Below are positions 35,482 through 42,833 of a stretch of 64,000 nt of DNA, one piece after another (the stretch's first letter is position 1; every line of letters starts with the position of its first letter). A model generated the notes under the pieces. It saw only the letters and a program-made list of their open reading frames with translations, was not told where the DNA came from and did no database searches. The stretch spans positions 2,987,501 to 3,051,500 of the forward strand of contig NZ_CP045372.1 in assembly GCF_009363555.1 (NCBI RefSeq), read 5' to 3'. The DNA is from Sulfitobacter sp. THAF37. Its GTDB lineage: Bacteria > Pseudomonadota > Alphaproteobacteria > Rhodobacterales > Rhodobacteraceae. A program made the position numbers and the translations under genes.

Positions 35482-37584
35482 ATGGTGACCCGCCTTTTGG
35501 GAAATCGCCCGTCGCAGCACCGTTCCTTGCGGGTATGGGCGCCACGCTGTTTGCTGATTGCCATGGTCTGCGGGCTTATCCTGACCTTCGGCAAGCGCAT
35601 AGAAGACCTCTCCTACCAGACATATCTGCAGAACCTTCGCATCAACGCGGCGATTGACCTGTCGACCATCCGTGAGAAATTCGAGGCACAGATGGTTGAC
35701 CGGGTGCTTCGGCTTAACCAGCTGGCCAGCGCCCTGGCGGCAAACCCCGACATGAACCAGACCGAGTTCAATATCAAAGCGGTGGATTTCCTGTTGCAAA
35801 GCAACGATGTGATCAACATCGCGGCGGCGCCCGACCTGGTGGTCGAGATGGTATTCCCCAAGACCGGCAACGAGACCGTTCTGGGCCTGAACTACCGCAA
35901 CCACCCGAAACAATATGCCAAGGTCCGCGAGGCCCTGCGCAGCCGGCGCGGCCAGATCGACGGCCCGGTTCAGCTCGTCCAGGGGGGACGCGGCCTGATT
36001 TTGCGCCAGCCCGTCTTTGCCCGGCAAGGCACCAGCAGCGCGGAGGAGCCCTGGGGGATCGTTTCGGTCGTGCTGGACTACGATTCCTTTATCAACAGCA
36101 TCAGTTCCGACCATCTGACAGCGCAATACGATATCGTTTTGCGCGAACGGCGTCCCGACAATCGACCGGGCACGGAGCTTTTGCTGGGCGAGGTCGCCGC
36201 CCTCAGCCGGGACCCGGTGGTGATGACGGTGAACGTCCCGTTAGGCGTCTGGGAATTGGCGGCGACACCGATAGACGGCTGGCCCAAGCACCGCCCCATG
36301 TACCTGTGGCATTGGTTTCTGCGTGTGCTCTTTGCCTCGCTGGTGGGTTTCGGCCTGTTCTACGTGCTGCGACTGGCCGACAACCGCCGCCGCGCCGAAT
36401 CTCGGCTGACCAACGGGATAGAGGCGCTTCCGCATGGTTTTGTCATGTTCAACCCCGAGGGTGAGCTTGTCGCGATGAACAAGCGATACGCCGAAATGCA
36501 CGGTGCGTCCTCGGTCGTCAGGTTGGGTGTGCACTACGAGGATATCGTCAAGTCGAGCCTTTCCAAAGGGATCATCCGCAGCGCCATCGGGCGCGAGGAA
36601 GAATGGCTGGAAGAGTGGCGCAACCGGCCTCTGGACGGGTCGCTGGACCCCGAGCAGGTGCTGCCGAACGGCCGCATCATCCAGACCTCCGACCGCCTGA
36701 TGGACGACGGCAGCGTCGTCGGACTGCGCATCGACATTACCGATCTCAAGCGCGCGCAACAGGCCGCAGAGGCGGCCAACAAGGCCAAGACCGACTTCAT
36801 GGGCGTTCTCAGCCACGAACTGCGCACACCGCTGACCGTGATCCTGGGTCATGCCCGCCTGGCCCGGCATATCGACCGTCTGCCGCCTGCCAAGGCGCTC
36901 GAAGACGCGCTCGCCGCGCACCCAGAAGCGGCGCAGGAGATCAAACCGCTTCTGGACGCTCTGACCTCGCAAGTGACCGGCATGATGGCAAGGCTCGAAC
37001 GCTCGGGCGATCATCTGCTGTCGCTGATCAGCGAAATTCTGGACTTCGCCAAGCTCGAATCCGGCAGCCAGACACTCCAGTGCGAAACCCGCAACATCGA
37101 CGACATCGTCGGGCCGGTAGAGGACCAGATGCGTCCGATGATCGAAGAGAAGGGCCTGCATTTCAACGTCAAGGCCGATACGGGCGATATCCATGCAGAT
37201 CCCAGCCGCATCCGTCAGGTGCTGATCAACCTGGTCGGCAACGCCAGCAAGTTCACCAAGGAGGGGGGGATCGACCTGACGGTCAAGGTCGGCGACGACG
37301 AGGTGGAATTCAGCGTGAAGGATTCCGGTATCGGCATCCCCGAAGACCAGGTCAATCGCGTGTTCGAAGCCTTTCACCAAGTCGATTCAACCTCTACCCG
37401 GCAGTTCGGCGGCACGGGTCTGGGTCTGGCCATCTCGCGCGATATCGCCGAGGCGCACGGCGGTACTCTGACCGCGTCGAGCGTTCCGGGCGAAGGCAGC
37501 ACCTTTGTCCTGCGCCTGCCCCGCACCGCCCATGACGCCACCGTCGACAACAGCGACGACACCCGCCGTAACCTCGTGGCCTGA
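35482..37584 (+). CDS. Membrane sensor histidine kinase (CHASE-like, PAS, HisKA, HATPase)
   Basis: 700 residues. Two membrane segments (about 20-38 and 277-297) bracket a periplasmic domain with YRNHPKQYAKVREALRSRRG and VFARQGTSS, a CHASE-type ligand pocket. Then a PAS domain (about 305-430, GIEALPHGFVMFNPEGELVAMNKRYAEMH), HisKA with phospho-acceptor H445 in LSHELRTPLT, and a HATPase with N-box LINLVGNASKFTKEGG, DSGIGIP and GGTGLGLAI. No receiver domain and no adjacent response regulator, so its partner is elsewhere. Signal unknown. Confidence 0.87.
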   Translation: MVTRLLGNRPSQHRSLRVWAPRCLLIAMVCGLILTFGKRIEDLSYQTYLQNLRINAAIDLSTIREKFEAQMVDRVLRLNQLASALAANPDMNQTEFNIKAVDFLLQSNDVINIAAAPDLVVEMVFPKTGNETVLGLNYRNHPKQYAKVREALRSRRGQIDGPVQLVQGGRGLILRQPVFARQGTSSAEEPWGIVSVVLDYDSFINSISSDHLTAQYDIVLRERRPDNRPGTELLLGEVAALSRDPVVMTVNVPLGVWELAATPIDGWPKHRPMYLWHWFLRVLFASLVGFGLFYVLRLADNRRRAESRLTNGIEALPHGFVMFNPEGELVAMNKRYAEMHGASSVVRLGVHYEDIVKSSLSKGIIRSAIGREEEWLEEWRNRPLDGSLDPEQVLPNGRIIQTSDRLMDDGSVVGLRIDITDLKRAQQAAEAANKAKTDFMGVLSHELRTPLTVILGHARLARHIDRLPPAKALEDALAAHPEAAQEIKPLLDALTSQVTGMMARLERSGDHLLSLISEILDFAKLESGSQTLQCETRNIDDIVGPVEDQMRPMIEEKGLHFNVKADTGDIHADPSRIRQVLINLVGNASKFTKEGGIDLTVKVGDDEVEFSVKDSGIGIPEDQVNRVFEAFHQVDSTSTRQFGGTGLGLAISRDIAEAHGGTLTASSVPGEGSTFVLRLPRTAHDATVDNSDDTRRNLVA

Positions 37585-37708
37585 CCCCGCTGCGACGGCT
37601 TGACAGAACCGCCGGACGATGCTGTCTTGCGGCACGGGGTTTTCCGCGAGCGCCCCGTGAGGCGCCAGCCGGAAGTTCGCATGTTTCCCGATTGAGAGGA
37701 CACATGCC

Positions 37709-37789
37709 ATGGCTGCCCCGAATGAAATCACACGACGACGATCGCTGCGACTGATCGGCACGCCGGATTGCCCGGTCATCCGGTCATGA
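37709..37789 (+). CDS. Possible 26-residue leader peptide of chrA
   Basis: ATG 37709 to TGA 37787-37789 encodes a basic peptide beginning MAAPNEITRRRSLRLIG. GAGAGGA lies 9 bases upstream, and the stop overlaps the chrA start (ATGA at 37786-37789). It could be a coupling leader, or the truncated N-terminus of a twin-arginine signal left by recombination. No independent evidence of expression. Confidence 0.3.
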   Translation: MAAPNEITRRRSLRLIGTPDCPVIRS

Positions 37790-39039
37790 GCACGGCACAG
37801 TCCTGGCAAGAGCTGGCCCGCGTGTTCGGACGGATCGGCCTCCTGTCCTTTGGCGGGCCTGCCGCGCAGATCGCGCTGATGCACCGCGAACTGGTCGAAG
37901 AGCGCCCCTGGCTGAGCGAGGCCGCCTTTTTGCGGGCGCTGTCGCTGTGCATGTTGCTGCCGGGGCCGGAGGCGATGCAGCTTGCCACCTACGCGGGCTG
38001 GCGGCTGCGCGGCGGTGCCGGGGGCCTGCTGGCGGGGTTCCTCTTTGTCGCGCCCGGCGCGCTGGTGATCGCCGTTCTGGCCCTGGGATACGCGTATTAC
38101 GGTGACGTTCCACTGGTGCAGGCGGCGTTTCTGGGGATCAAGGCGGCGGTGATCGTGGTGGTCTTTCAGGCGCTGCGCAAGGTGGCGGCCAAGGCGCTCG
38201 ACGGCGCGCAGGGCTGGATCCTGGCGGTGTGGTCTTTCGCCGGGATATTTGTTCTTGGCCTGCCCTTCCCGCTGATCATCCTCGGCGCCGGGCTATGGGG
38301 CATGGCACGGGGGCGGGCCGGCGGACACGACGGGGCAGACCCCCTGCCCGTCCGCGCGGCGCAATCATGGCGCACCCTGCTGGTATGGTCCGCCCTCTGG
38401 TCGGCGCCTTTGCTGGCGCTCTGGGCGCTGGGTCAGGATTTCCTGCTGCAACTGGGTCTGTTTTTCTCGAAACTGGCGGTCGTCACCTTTGGCGGGGCCT
38501 ACGCGGTCCTGGCCTACATGACCCAGACGGTGGTGCAGGATTACGGCTGGATTTCCACCGACCAGATGATCGACGCGCTGGGTCTGGCCGAAACCACGCC
38601 GGGGCCGCTGATCCTGGTGACGGAATTCGTGGCCCTGCTTGCAGGCTTTGCGCAGGCCGGGATCGGCGGCGCGCTGGCGGCGGGTCTGCTGGCGCTCTGG
38701 GTGACATTCACACCCTGCTTTTTATGGATTTTTCTGGCTGGTCCCTATCTGGAGCGGATTTCCGCCCAGCCGCGCCTTGCCGGGGCGTTGCAGGCCATCA
38801 CCGCCGCTGTTGTCGGTGTGATTGCCAACCTTTCGGTCTGGTTCGCGCTGCATGTGCTGTTTGACCGGGTCAGCCCTGCCGCGATTTTGGCGGTGCCGGT
38901 TCCCGACCCCGGCAGTTTCAACCTCTGGGCTGCGGTTCTTGTGACCGCGGGCATGGTGCTGATGCTCGGTCTGCGGTGGGGTTTCGTGCTGACGATGTGT
39001 ACCCTGACCGCCGCCGCGCTGATGATCGCCGCGGTTTGA
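37786..39039 (+). CDS. chrA: Chromate transporter (ChrA, CHR family)
   Basis: 417 residues from ATG at 37786. Two homologous halves, each beginning with the CHR pattern: GRIGLLSFGGPAAQIALMH (about 14-32) and FFSKLAVVTFGGAYAVLAYM (about 225-245), then LGLAETTPGPLI in the second half. Around ten membrane helices. Long-form CHR proteins export chromate using the proton gradient; sulfate-related functions are possible. Its TGA (39037-39039) lies inside the target duplication of the mobile element that follows, so insertion left the gene intact. Confidence 0.9.
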   Translation: MSTAQSWQELARVFGRIGLLSFGGPAAQIALMHRELVEERPWLSEAAFLRALSLCMLLPGPEAMQLATYAGWRLRGGAGGLLAGFLFVAPGALVIAVLALGYAYYGDVPLVQAAFLGIKAAVIVVVFQALRKVAAKALDGAQGWILAVWSFAGIFVLGLPFPLIILGAGLWGMARGRAGGHDGADPLPVRAAQSWRTLLVWSALWSAPLLALWALGQDFLLQLGLFFSKLAVVTFGGAYAVLAYMTQTVVQDYGWISTDQMIDALGLAETTPGPLILVTEFVALLAGFAQAGIGGALAAGLLALWVTFTPCFLWIFLAGPYLERISAQPRLAGALQAITAAVVGVIANLSVWFALHVLFDRVSPAAILAVPVPDPGSFNLWAAVLVTAGMVLMLGLRWGFVLTMCTLTAAALMIAAV

Positions 39040-39043
39040 CTCC
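39036..39043. repeat. Left target-site duplication (TTGACTCC)
   Basis: Direct 8-base repeat directly outside the left inverted repeat. The same eight bases follow the right inverted repeat at 42186-42193. Confidence 0.9.
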
Positions 39044-39064
39044 GGTAGTGGGTCAGTTTGAAAT
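39044..39064 (+). repeat. Left terminal inverted repeat
   Basis: GGTAGTGGGTCAGTTTGAAAT (21 bases by position), exact reverse complement of 42165-42185. The next bases (TAGAA) continue the similarity to the internal copy at 40656. Confidence 0.92.
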
Positions 39065-39094
39065 TAGAAAGTGAACCCTCGCGCGAGGCACCAT

Positions 39095-39123
39095 TTGCAC
39101 GGCGAGGGGATCGGTACTATCTT
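39095..39123 (+). promoter_or_regulatory. Possible promoter of the small basic protein gene
   Basis: -35 TTGCAC (39095-39100), 17-base spacer, -10 TATCTT (39118-39123). The ATG is only 7 bases after the -10, so a transcript would be leaderless. Confidence 0.35.
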
Positions 39124-39129
39124 ATAAAC

Positions 39130-39375
39130 ATGACAGACAAACCCAAGAGACCCCGTGACGCCAACCAGCTTGCCAAGTTTATCGTGGACATGGCGACGGG
39201 TGAAGAGGCTGAGTATAACCCTGATACGTCGGCCCAGCGCAAAGGTGGGTCAAAAGGTGGAAAGGCGCGGGCAAGAAATCTGACTAAAGCTGAACTCAAG
39301 GCAATTGCTCGTAAAGGTGGCGAAGCTAAATCGCAAAAAGCTCCCCCTGCTCAGGAGACGAAAGAGCGTTCATAG
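39130..39375 (+). CDS. Small basic histone H1-like protein in the mobile element
   Basis: 81 residues. N-terminal KPKRPRDANQLAKFIVDMATGEE, then a Lys/Gly/Ala-rich stretch RKGGSKGGKARARN and LTKAELKAIARKGGEA. This matches a family of short basic proteins, often labelled histone H1-like or RNA-binding, found near IS1-like transposases in Alphaproteobacteria (recognition). Probably binds nucleic acid. Its last 50 bases overlap the 3' end of the convergent ATPase gene. Confidence 0.6.
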   Translation: MTDKPKRPRDANQLAKFIVDMATGEEAEYNPDTSAQRKGGSKGGKARARNLTKAELKAIARKGGEAKSQKAPPAQETKERS

Positions 39376-40630
39376 CATCTTGAGGTATGATTTCAGCTTG
39401 AATCCCCTTCATGAGAACATAGGGCTGCATTGCTGGTTCGGAAAATCTAAATCGGAAATTCCTGACTGATCCTTTTTGTTGAAGAATCTTACCCCTTTTA
39501 TCGGAAGCAAAATCTGTCAGATTGCCGTTAAAGTACTCAACCGTCCGTTTTTCTCCGATAATACCGCTGAATGGCTGTTCTACATCTTTGGGCATAAACC
39601 AGCCACTTGCGTCTGTCTTAGTTAAAGCACATGCAGTCAGAAGCTGGCGAAACGTAGCTCTAGCCTGGTTACTGTTCGTGGCCGCTTCATAGGCACTTTT
39701 CAGTGTGTATTGAGAACTCTCAATCGCCGCCAATATGCCGTTGTCTATGTCCACCTCAGCTATTTTCAAACTACGTCGTTCAATTGCGGAATAAACGGAA
39801 GCCCGCCCCAATGCATGGGCGAAAGAAGGCAGTCCCTTCGAAAGCCCTGTGATCTTCCATTTTGCATCCCCTTCAAGCGACATACCAAGTTGCTTAACTC
39901 TTTGACTTAGCAGCAACTGAATTTCCTCTGTTTTCATACGAGGCATCAAAACTTCTTCGGAACATCGTATGATAGAGCCATGCCCTCGCACCAGTTCATC
40001 GACGTTATCTCCAACTCCTACAACCACAATGGTCGCAGGTGTACCTTCGTCGGAAACAGCCTTTACAGTCTCTGACATAAGGCGAGCTGCTTCATCATCT
40101 TTAAGTTGCTGGAACTCATCAATAACGATGATCGGAATCACGGACTCCCCAAAATAGTTCAGTTCCCTCACAACATCCGAGGGTGTTATGTTGTCGGGGT
40201 AAAGGTCCGCAACGTTGTACTCTTGATAAATGCCGTCTCTGTGCGCTTGAAACTTAATGCTTCTAAAAACATTCTCCCAGATTGAAGTAAAAGTGTCAGT
40301 ACTAACAACTGCTTTCCGTACGTATTGCACGCTCTTCAATCCCCTAGGAACAAAGTATTGCAATAGCTTAGCAATTGACGTTTTCCCTACTCCGGGTTCG
40401 CCAAACAAAATCGCATGACGCCCACGCTCCGCCACGGCCTCTACCAGCTTATCTATCTGAGCCGACCGCCCCGCGAAAAGCTCAGTGGTTGTCACGGGGC
40501 TTGATGGCGTAAAAAGATCCGCAGCTAAGAATTTCAATGTTCGCCAATCATCTTCTGTTCTACTAACCACTAGAGCTAATCCCTGCCTTACTATCCTTAG
40601 TCTGGCTTTTACTAAGGATAGTAGTCGCAT
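39326..40630 (-). CDS. AAA+ ATPase carried by the mobile element
   Basis: 434 residues from ATG 40630, or 414 from GTG 40570. Walker A GEPGVGKTS (77-85), Walker B IIVIDEFQQ (167-175), sensor 1-like TIVVVGVGDN (about 202-211), then a helical lid and a winged-helix-like C-terminus (about 320-400). Overall closest to Orc1/Cdc6- or TniB-like ATPases by layout; no HNH, TIR or nuclease domain. GC is clearly lower than neighbours, which marks it as foreign. A 13-base palindrome spans its first codons, favouring the GTG start. Role unknown: target selection, immunity or defence are all possible. Confidence 0.75.
   Translation of the reverse strand: MRLLSLVKARLRIVRQGLALVVSRTEDDWRTLKFLAADLFTPSSPVTTTELFAGRSAQIDKLVEAVAERGRHAILFGEPGVGKTSIAKLLQYFVPRGLKSVQYVRKAVVSTDTFTSIWENVFRSIKFQAHRDGIYQEYNVADLYPDNITPSDVVRELNYFGESVIPIIVIDEFQQLKDDEAARLMSETVKAVSDEGTPATIVVVGVGDNVDELVRGHGSIIRCSEEVLMPRMKTEEIQLLLSQRVKQLGMSLEGDAKWKITGLSKGLPSFAHALGRASVYSAIERRSLKIAEVDIDNGILAAIESSQYTLKSAYEAATNSNQARATFRQLLTACALTKTDASGWFMPKDVEQPFSGIIGEKRTVEYFNGNLTDFASDKRGKILQQKGSVRNFRFRFSEPAMQPYVLMKGIQAEIIPQDAMNALSSPEQGELFAI
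40589..40623. promoter_or_regulatory. 13-base inverted repeat at the start of the ATPase gene
   Basis: TACTATCCTTAGT (40589-40601) and ACTAAGGATAGTA (40611-40623) are exact reverse complements, 9 bases apart. If the ATPase starts at GTG 40570 this lies in its leader and could be an operator or an RNA hairpin. Confidence 0.55.
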
Positions 40631-40646
40631 TCAAGGTATCTTTTTC

Positions 40647-40675
40647 TTGACTGTCGGTCAGTTTGAATTTAGATT
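40647..40675 (+). promoter_or_regulatory. Possible transposase promoter
   Basis: -35 TTGACT (40647-40652), 17-base spacer, -10 TAGATT (40670-40675). The internal terminal-repeat copy lies within it. The transposase ATG follows at 40682 after GGAGG that is too close to act as a normal Shine-Dalgarno. Confidence 0.4.
40656..40673 (+). repeat. Internal copy of the element's left end
   Basis: GGTCAGTTTGAATTTAGA matches 39051-39068 (GGTCAGTTTGAAATTAGA) at 17 of 18 positions and in the same orientation. With the right end it would delimit a minimal 1.5-kb element holding only transposase and toxin. Confidence 0.75.
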
Positions 40676-40681
40676 GGAGGC

Positions 40682-41569
40682 ATGAGAAAACTTGACACCA
40701 AATCCCGCGCCCTGATCCTCCGCCTTCTCGTGGAGGGCAACTCTATCCGCGCCACAGCACGCATTGCTGACGTGTCCAAGAACACCGTCACAAAGCTGCT
40801 TGAGGATGCTGGCAAGGCATGTGCGGCCTACCACGACGCAAACGTACGCGGCGTAGAGGCAAGCCATGTGCAGGCTGACGAGATATGGGCTTTCTGCTAT
40901 GCTAAAGAACGCAATGTGAAGGACGCTAAAGCGGCACCTGCGGACGCTGGCGATATCTGGACGTGGACCGCGATGGATCGCGATAGCAAGTTGATGATCT
41001 CCTACACCGTGGGCGACCGTTCGCAGGCGACAGCGCGTGAGTTCATGTTCGATCTGGCGGGGCGTCTTGCTGGTCGCATCCAACTGACCACGGATGGCCA
41101 CGGTGGCTACCTCAAGGCGGTTACAGATGCATTCTCCGGCGATGTAGACTACGCCATGCTGATCAAGCAGTACGGCGACCCCACAGGCCAGAAGGGCCAC
41201 GAGCGCAAGTATTCGCCCGCCGAATGCACTGGTGCGAAGAAAGAGGCGATCTTTGGTAAGCCCGACATGGATCAGGTCGGCACCAGCCACATTGAGCGCC
41301 AGAACCTGACAATGCGGATGGGAATGCGCCGATTTACGCGCCTAACCAACGCTTTCAGCAAGAAGGCAGAAAACCACGCATACGCGGTTGCGCTACACTT
41401 CATGCACTACAACTATTGCCGTATCCACAAGACGCTGCGGATCACGCCAGCGATGGCCGCAAACCTTGTCGCATCGCCTTGGACCGTTGACGAAATTGTC
41501 GCACTGGTTGAAAAGGAAGAGGAAGCAAAGCCAAAGACGCGCGGTCCTTACAAAAAGAAAGCGGTTTGA
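40682..41569 (+). CDS. IS1-like DDE transposase
   Basis: 295 residues. N-terminal helix-turn-helix (about 10-42; EGNSIRATARIADVSKNTV), then catalytic acids D66 in VQADEIWAF, D138 in LTTDGHGGY and E205 in SHIERQNLTMR, with the family sequence RRFTRLTNAFSKK and HFMHYNYCRIHKTL. The single-frame arrangement is typical of the alphaproteobacterial IS1-like group, unlike enteric IS1 with its frameshift. All three acids are intact, so it is probably active. Confidence 0.9.
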   Translation: MRKLDTKSRALILRLLVEGNSIRATARIADVSKNTVTKLLEDAGKACAAYHDANVRGVEASHVQADEIWAFCYAKERNVKDAKAAPADAGDIWTWTAMDRDSKLMISYTVGDRSQATAREFMFDLAGRLAGRIQLTTDGHGGYLKAVTDAFSGDVDYAMLIKQYGDPTGQKGHERKYSPAECTGAKKEAIFGKPDMDQVGTSHIERQNLTMRMGMRRFTRLTNAFSKKAENHAYAVALHFMHYNYCRIHKTLRITPAMAANLVASPWTVDEIVALVEKEEEAKPKTRGPYKKKAV

Positions 41570-41968
41570 TTGCCCATTAATTTCCATCCCCGCGCTGGTC
41601 AGATTCTAATGTGTGACTTCAAAGGGTTCGTAGAACCCGAAATGGTGAAAGTCAGACCGGTGATGGTGATTTCCCCGAAATTGCCCTATCGATCTGAGAT
41701 CGCTGCCATTGTGCCTATCAGCCTGAGCGCGCCACGACGTGATCTCCCCTATGTGGTAAAGCTGTCCAAAAACTATCACCCAAAAGAGAGTGACAACCTC
41801 CCTTGCTGGGCTAAGTGCGACTTGGTCATGAATATCGGACTATATCGCCTTGAAGGCTTCAAGATTGGACGCCGCCAGTGGGCTACACCACAAGCCACTC
41901 CGGAGGATTTACACGCCGTTAGGAGTGCTGTGCTACACGGGTTGGGTGTTCACAATTTCGGGCAGTAG
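41570..41968 (+). CDS. PemK/MazF-like toxin in the mobile element
   Basis: 132 residues starting at TTG 41570, directly after the transposase stop, so probably translated by termination-reinitiation. GQILMCDFKGF, then VRPVMVISPK and AAIVPISLSAP follow the PemK/MazF beta-barrel pattern (arginine and proline of the RPV/A motif). MazF enzymes cut mRNA at short sequences. No antitoxin gene is seen beside it. The assignment is by motif only; a non-toxin PemK-fold protein is possible. Confidence 0.65.
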   Translation: MPINFHPRAGQILMCDFKGFVEPEMVKVRPVMVISPKLPYRSEIAAIVPISLSAPRRDLPYVVKLSKNYHPKESDNLPCWAKCDLVMNIGLYRLEGFKIGRRQWATPQATPEDLHAVRSAVLHGLGVHNFGQ

Positions 41969-42115
41969 CCACTTCTGACTTGATTTGGTGGCAGGTGGTC
42001 ACTAGTTAATGAGATGTATCCCGTTTATCGGGCTTTAAGACCTAGATCACTAGGCAGGCTGATCACTGGGCGATGACAAGCCTCGATTAGCCTAGATATT
42101 GTCAAAGTCCTTGAA

Positions 42116-42137
42116 GGCCCCGCTTCGGCGGGGTCTT
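42116..42137 (+). terminator. Terminator inside the right end of the mobile element
   Basis: Stem CCCCGC/GCGGGG around a TTCG tetraloop (42118-42133), with outer G-T and G-C pairs and then TCTTCTT. It would stop transcription from the transposase-toxin operon before the right repeat. Confidence 0.7.
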
Positions 42138-42164
42138 CTTGCATCTGGCCCATCAAAATAAGAT

Positions 42165-42185
42165 ATTTCAAACTGACCCACTACC
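42165..42185 (-). repeat. Right terminal inverted repeat
   Basis: Exact reverse complement of 39044-39064. Confidence 0.92.
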
Positions 42186-42193
42186 TTGACTCC
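42186..42193. repeat. Right target-site duplication (TTGACTCC)
   Basis: Same eight bases as 39036-39043, directly outside the right inverted repeat. Confidence 0.9.
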
Positions 42194-42262
42194 GCACCCC
42201 CTTTTCCTTGGCGGTGAATGGGCTATGCTGACACAGCCCGAAGGGCCCAACCGGAGACCGTG

Positions 42263-42733
42263 ATGAGCCGCAAAATCGACTATGGCAACCTGATGCACGA
42301 GGCCATGCGGGGATTAATCCGCAAGGTGCTGCTGGATGTCGCGGATCGGGGCCTGCCGGGGAATCACCATTTCTTCATCACCTTCGACACCTCGCACCCG
42401 GATGCGGAACTGGCCGACTGGCTGTCCGACCGTTATCCCGGCGAGATGACGGTGGTGATGCAGCACTGGTACGACAAGCTGGAGGTCAGCGAAGACGGCT
42501 TTGCCATCACGCTGAACTTCGGCGATGCGCCCGAACCGCTTTATATTCCGTATGACGCCATCCGTACCTTTGTGGACCCGTCGGTGGAATTCGGCCTGCG
42601 GTTCGAACAGCAGGACACCGATGAGGAGACGGCGGCGGACGACCTGCCCCAGCAGACCGAAGACGAGCTGGAAGTGCCTGAAGAGGCCCATAAGGACGCC
42701 GAGATCGTTTCGCTCGATTCGTTCCGCAAGTAG
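42263..42733 (+). CDS. sspB: SspB-alpha, ClpXP specificity adaptor
   Basis: 156 residues from ATG at 42263 (CCGGAGACC upstream). Folded domain at 1-115 (HHFFITFDTSHPDAELADWLSDRYPGEMTVVMQHWYDKL, LYIPYDAIRTFVDPSVEFGLRF), then an acidic linker and a short C-terminal tail IVSLDSFRK that would dock on ClpX. This is the alphaproteobacterial SspB, which delivers ssrA-tagged proteins whose tag begins ANDN, as encoded at 35144 in this window. The mobile element lies just upstream but leaves the gene intact. Confidence 0.88.
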   Translation: MSRKIDYGNLMHEAMRGLIRKVLLDVADRGLPGNHHFFITFDTSHPDAELADWLSDRYPGEMTVVMQHWYDKLEVSEDGFAITLNFGDAPEPLYIPYDAIRTFVDPSVEFGLRFEQQDTDEETAADDLPQQTEDELEVPEEAHKDAEIVSLDSFRK

Positions 42734-42833
42734 AACGGTCCGGCACGGCCTGTTAGCGCCACCCCCCGATTGCGCCGGATGACGCGGGCCGCTAAACCCT
42801 TGGCCAACCGATCCAGGACATCAGGAGCCCAAC

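Larger units (their letters stand above)
39044..42185. mobile_element. IS1-like transposable element with passenger genes (3142 bp)
   Basis: Bounded by 21-base perfect inverted repeats (39044-39064 and 42165-42185) and an 8-base target duplication. It carries, left to right: a small basic protein, an AAA+ ATPase on the minus strand, an IS1-like DDE transposase and a PemK/MazF-like toxin. Lower GC than the flanks, most obviously in the ATPase gene. Intact repeats and duplication indicate a recent insertion. IS1-type elements usually make 8-9 base duplications and carry little besides the transposase, so the cargo is unusual. Confidence 0.88.
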
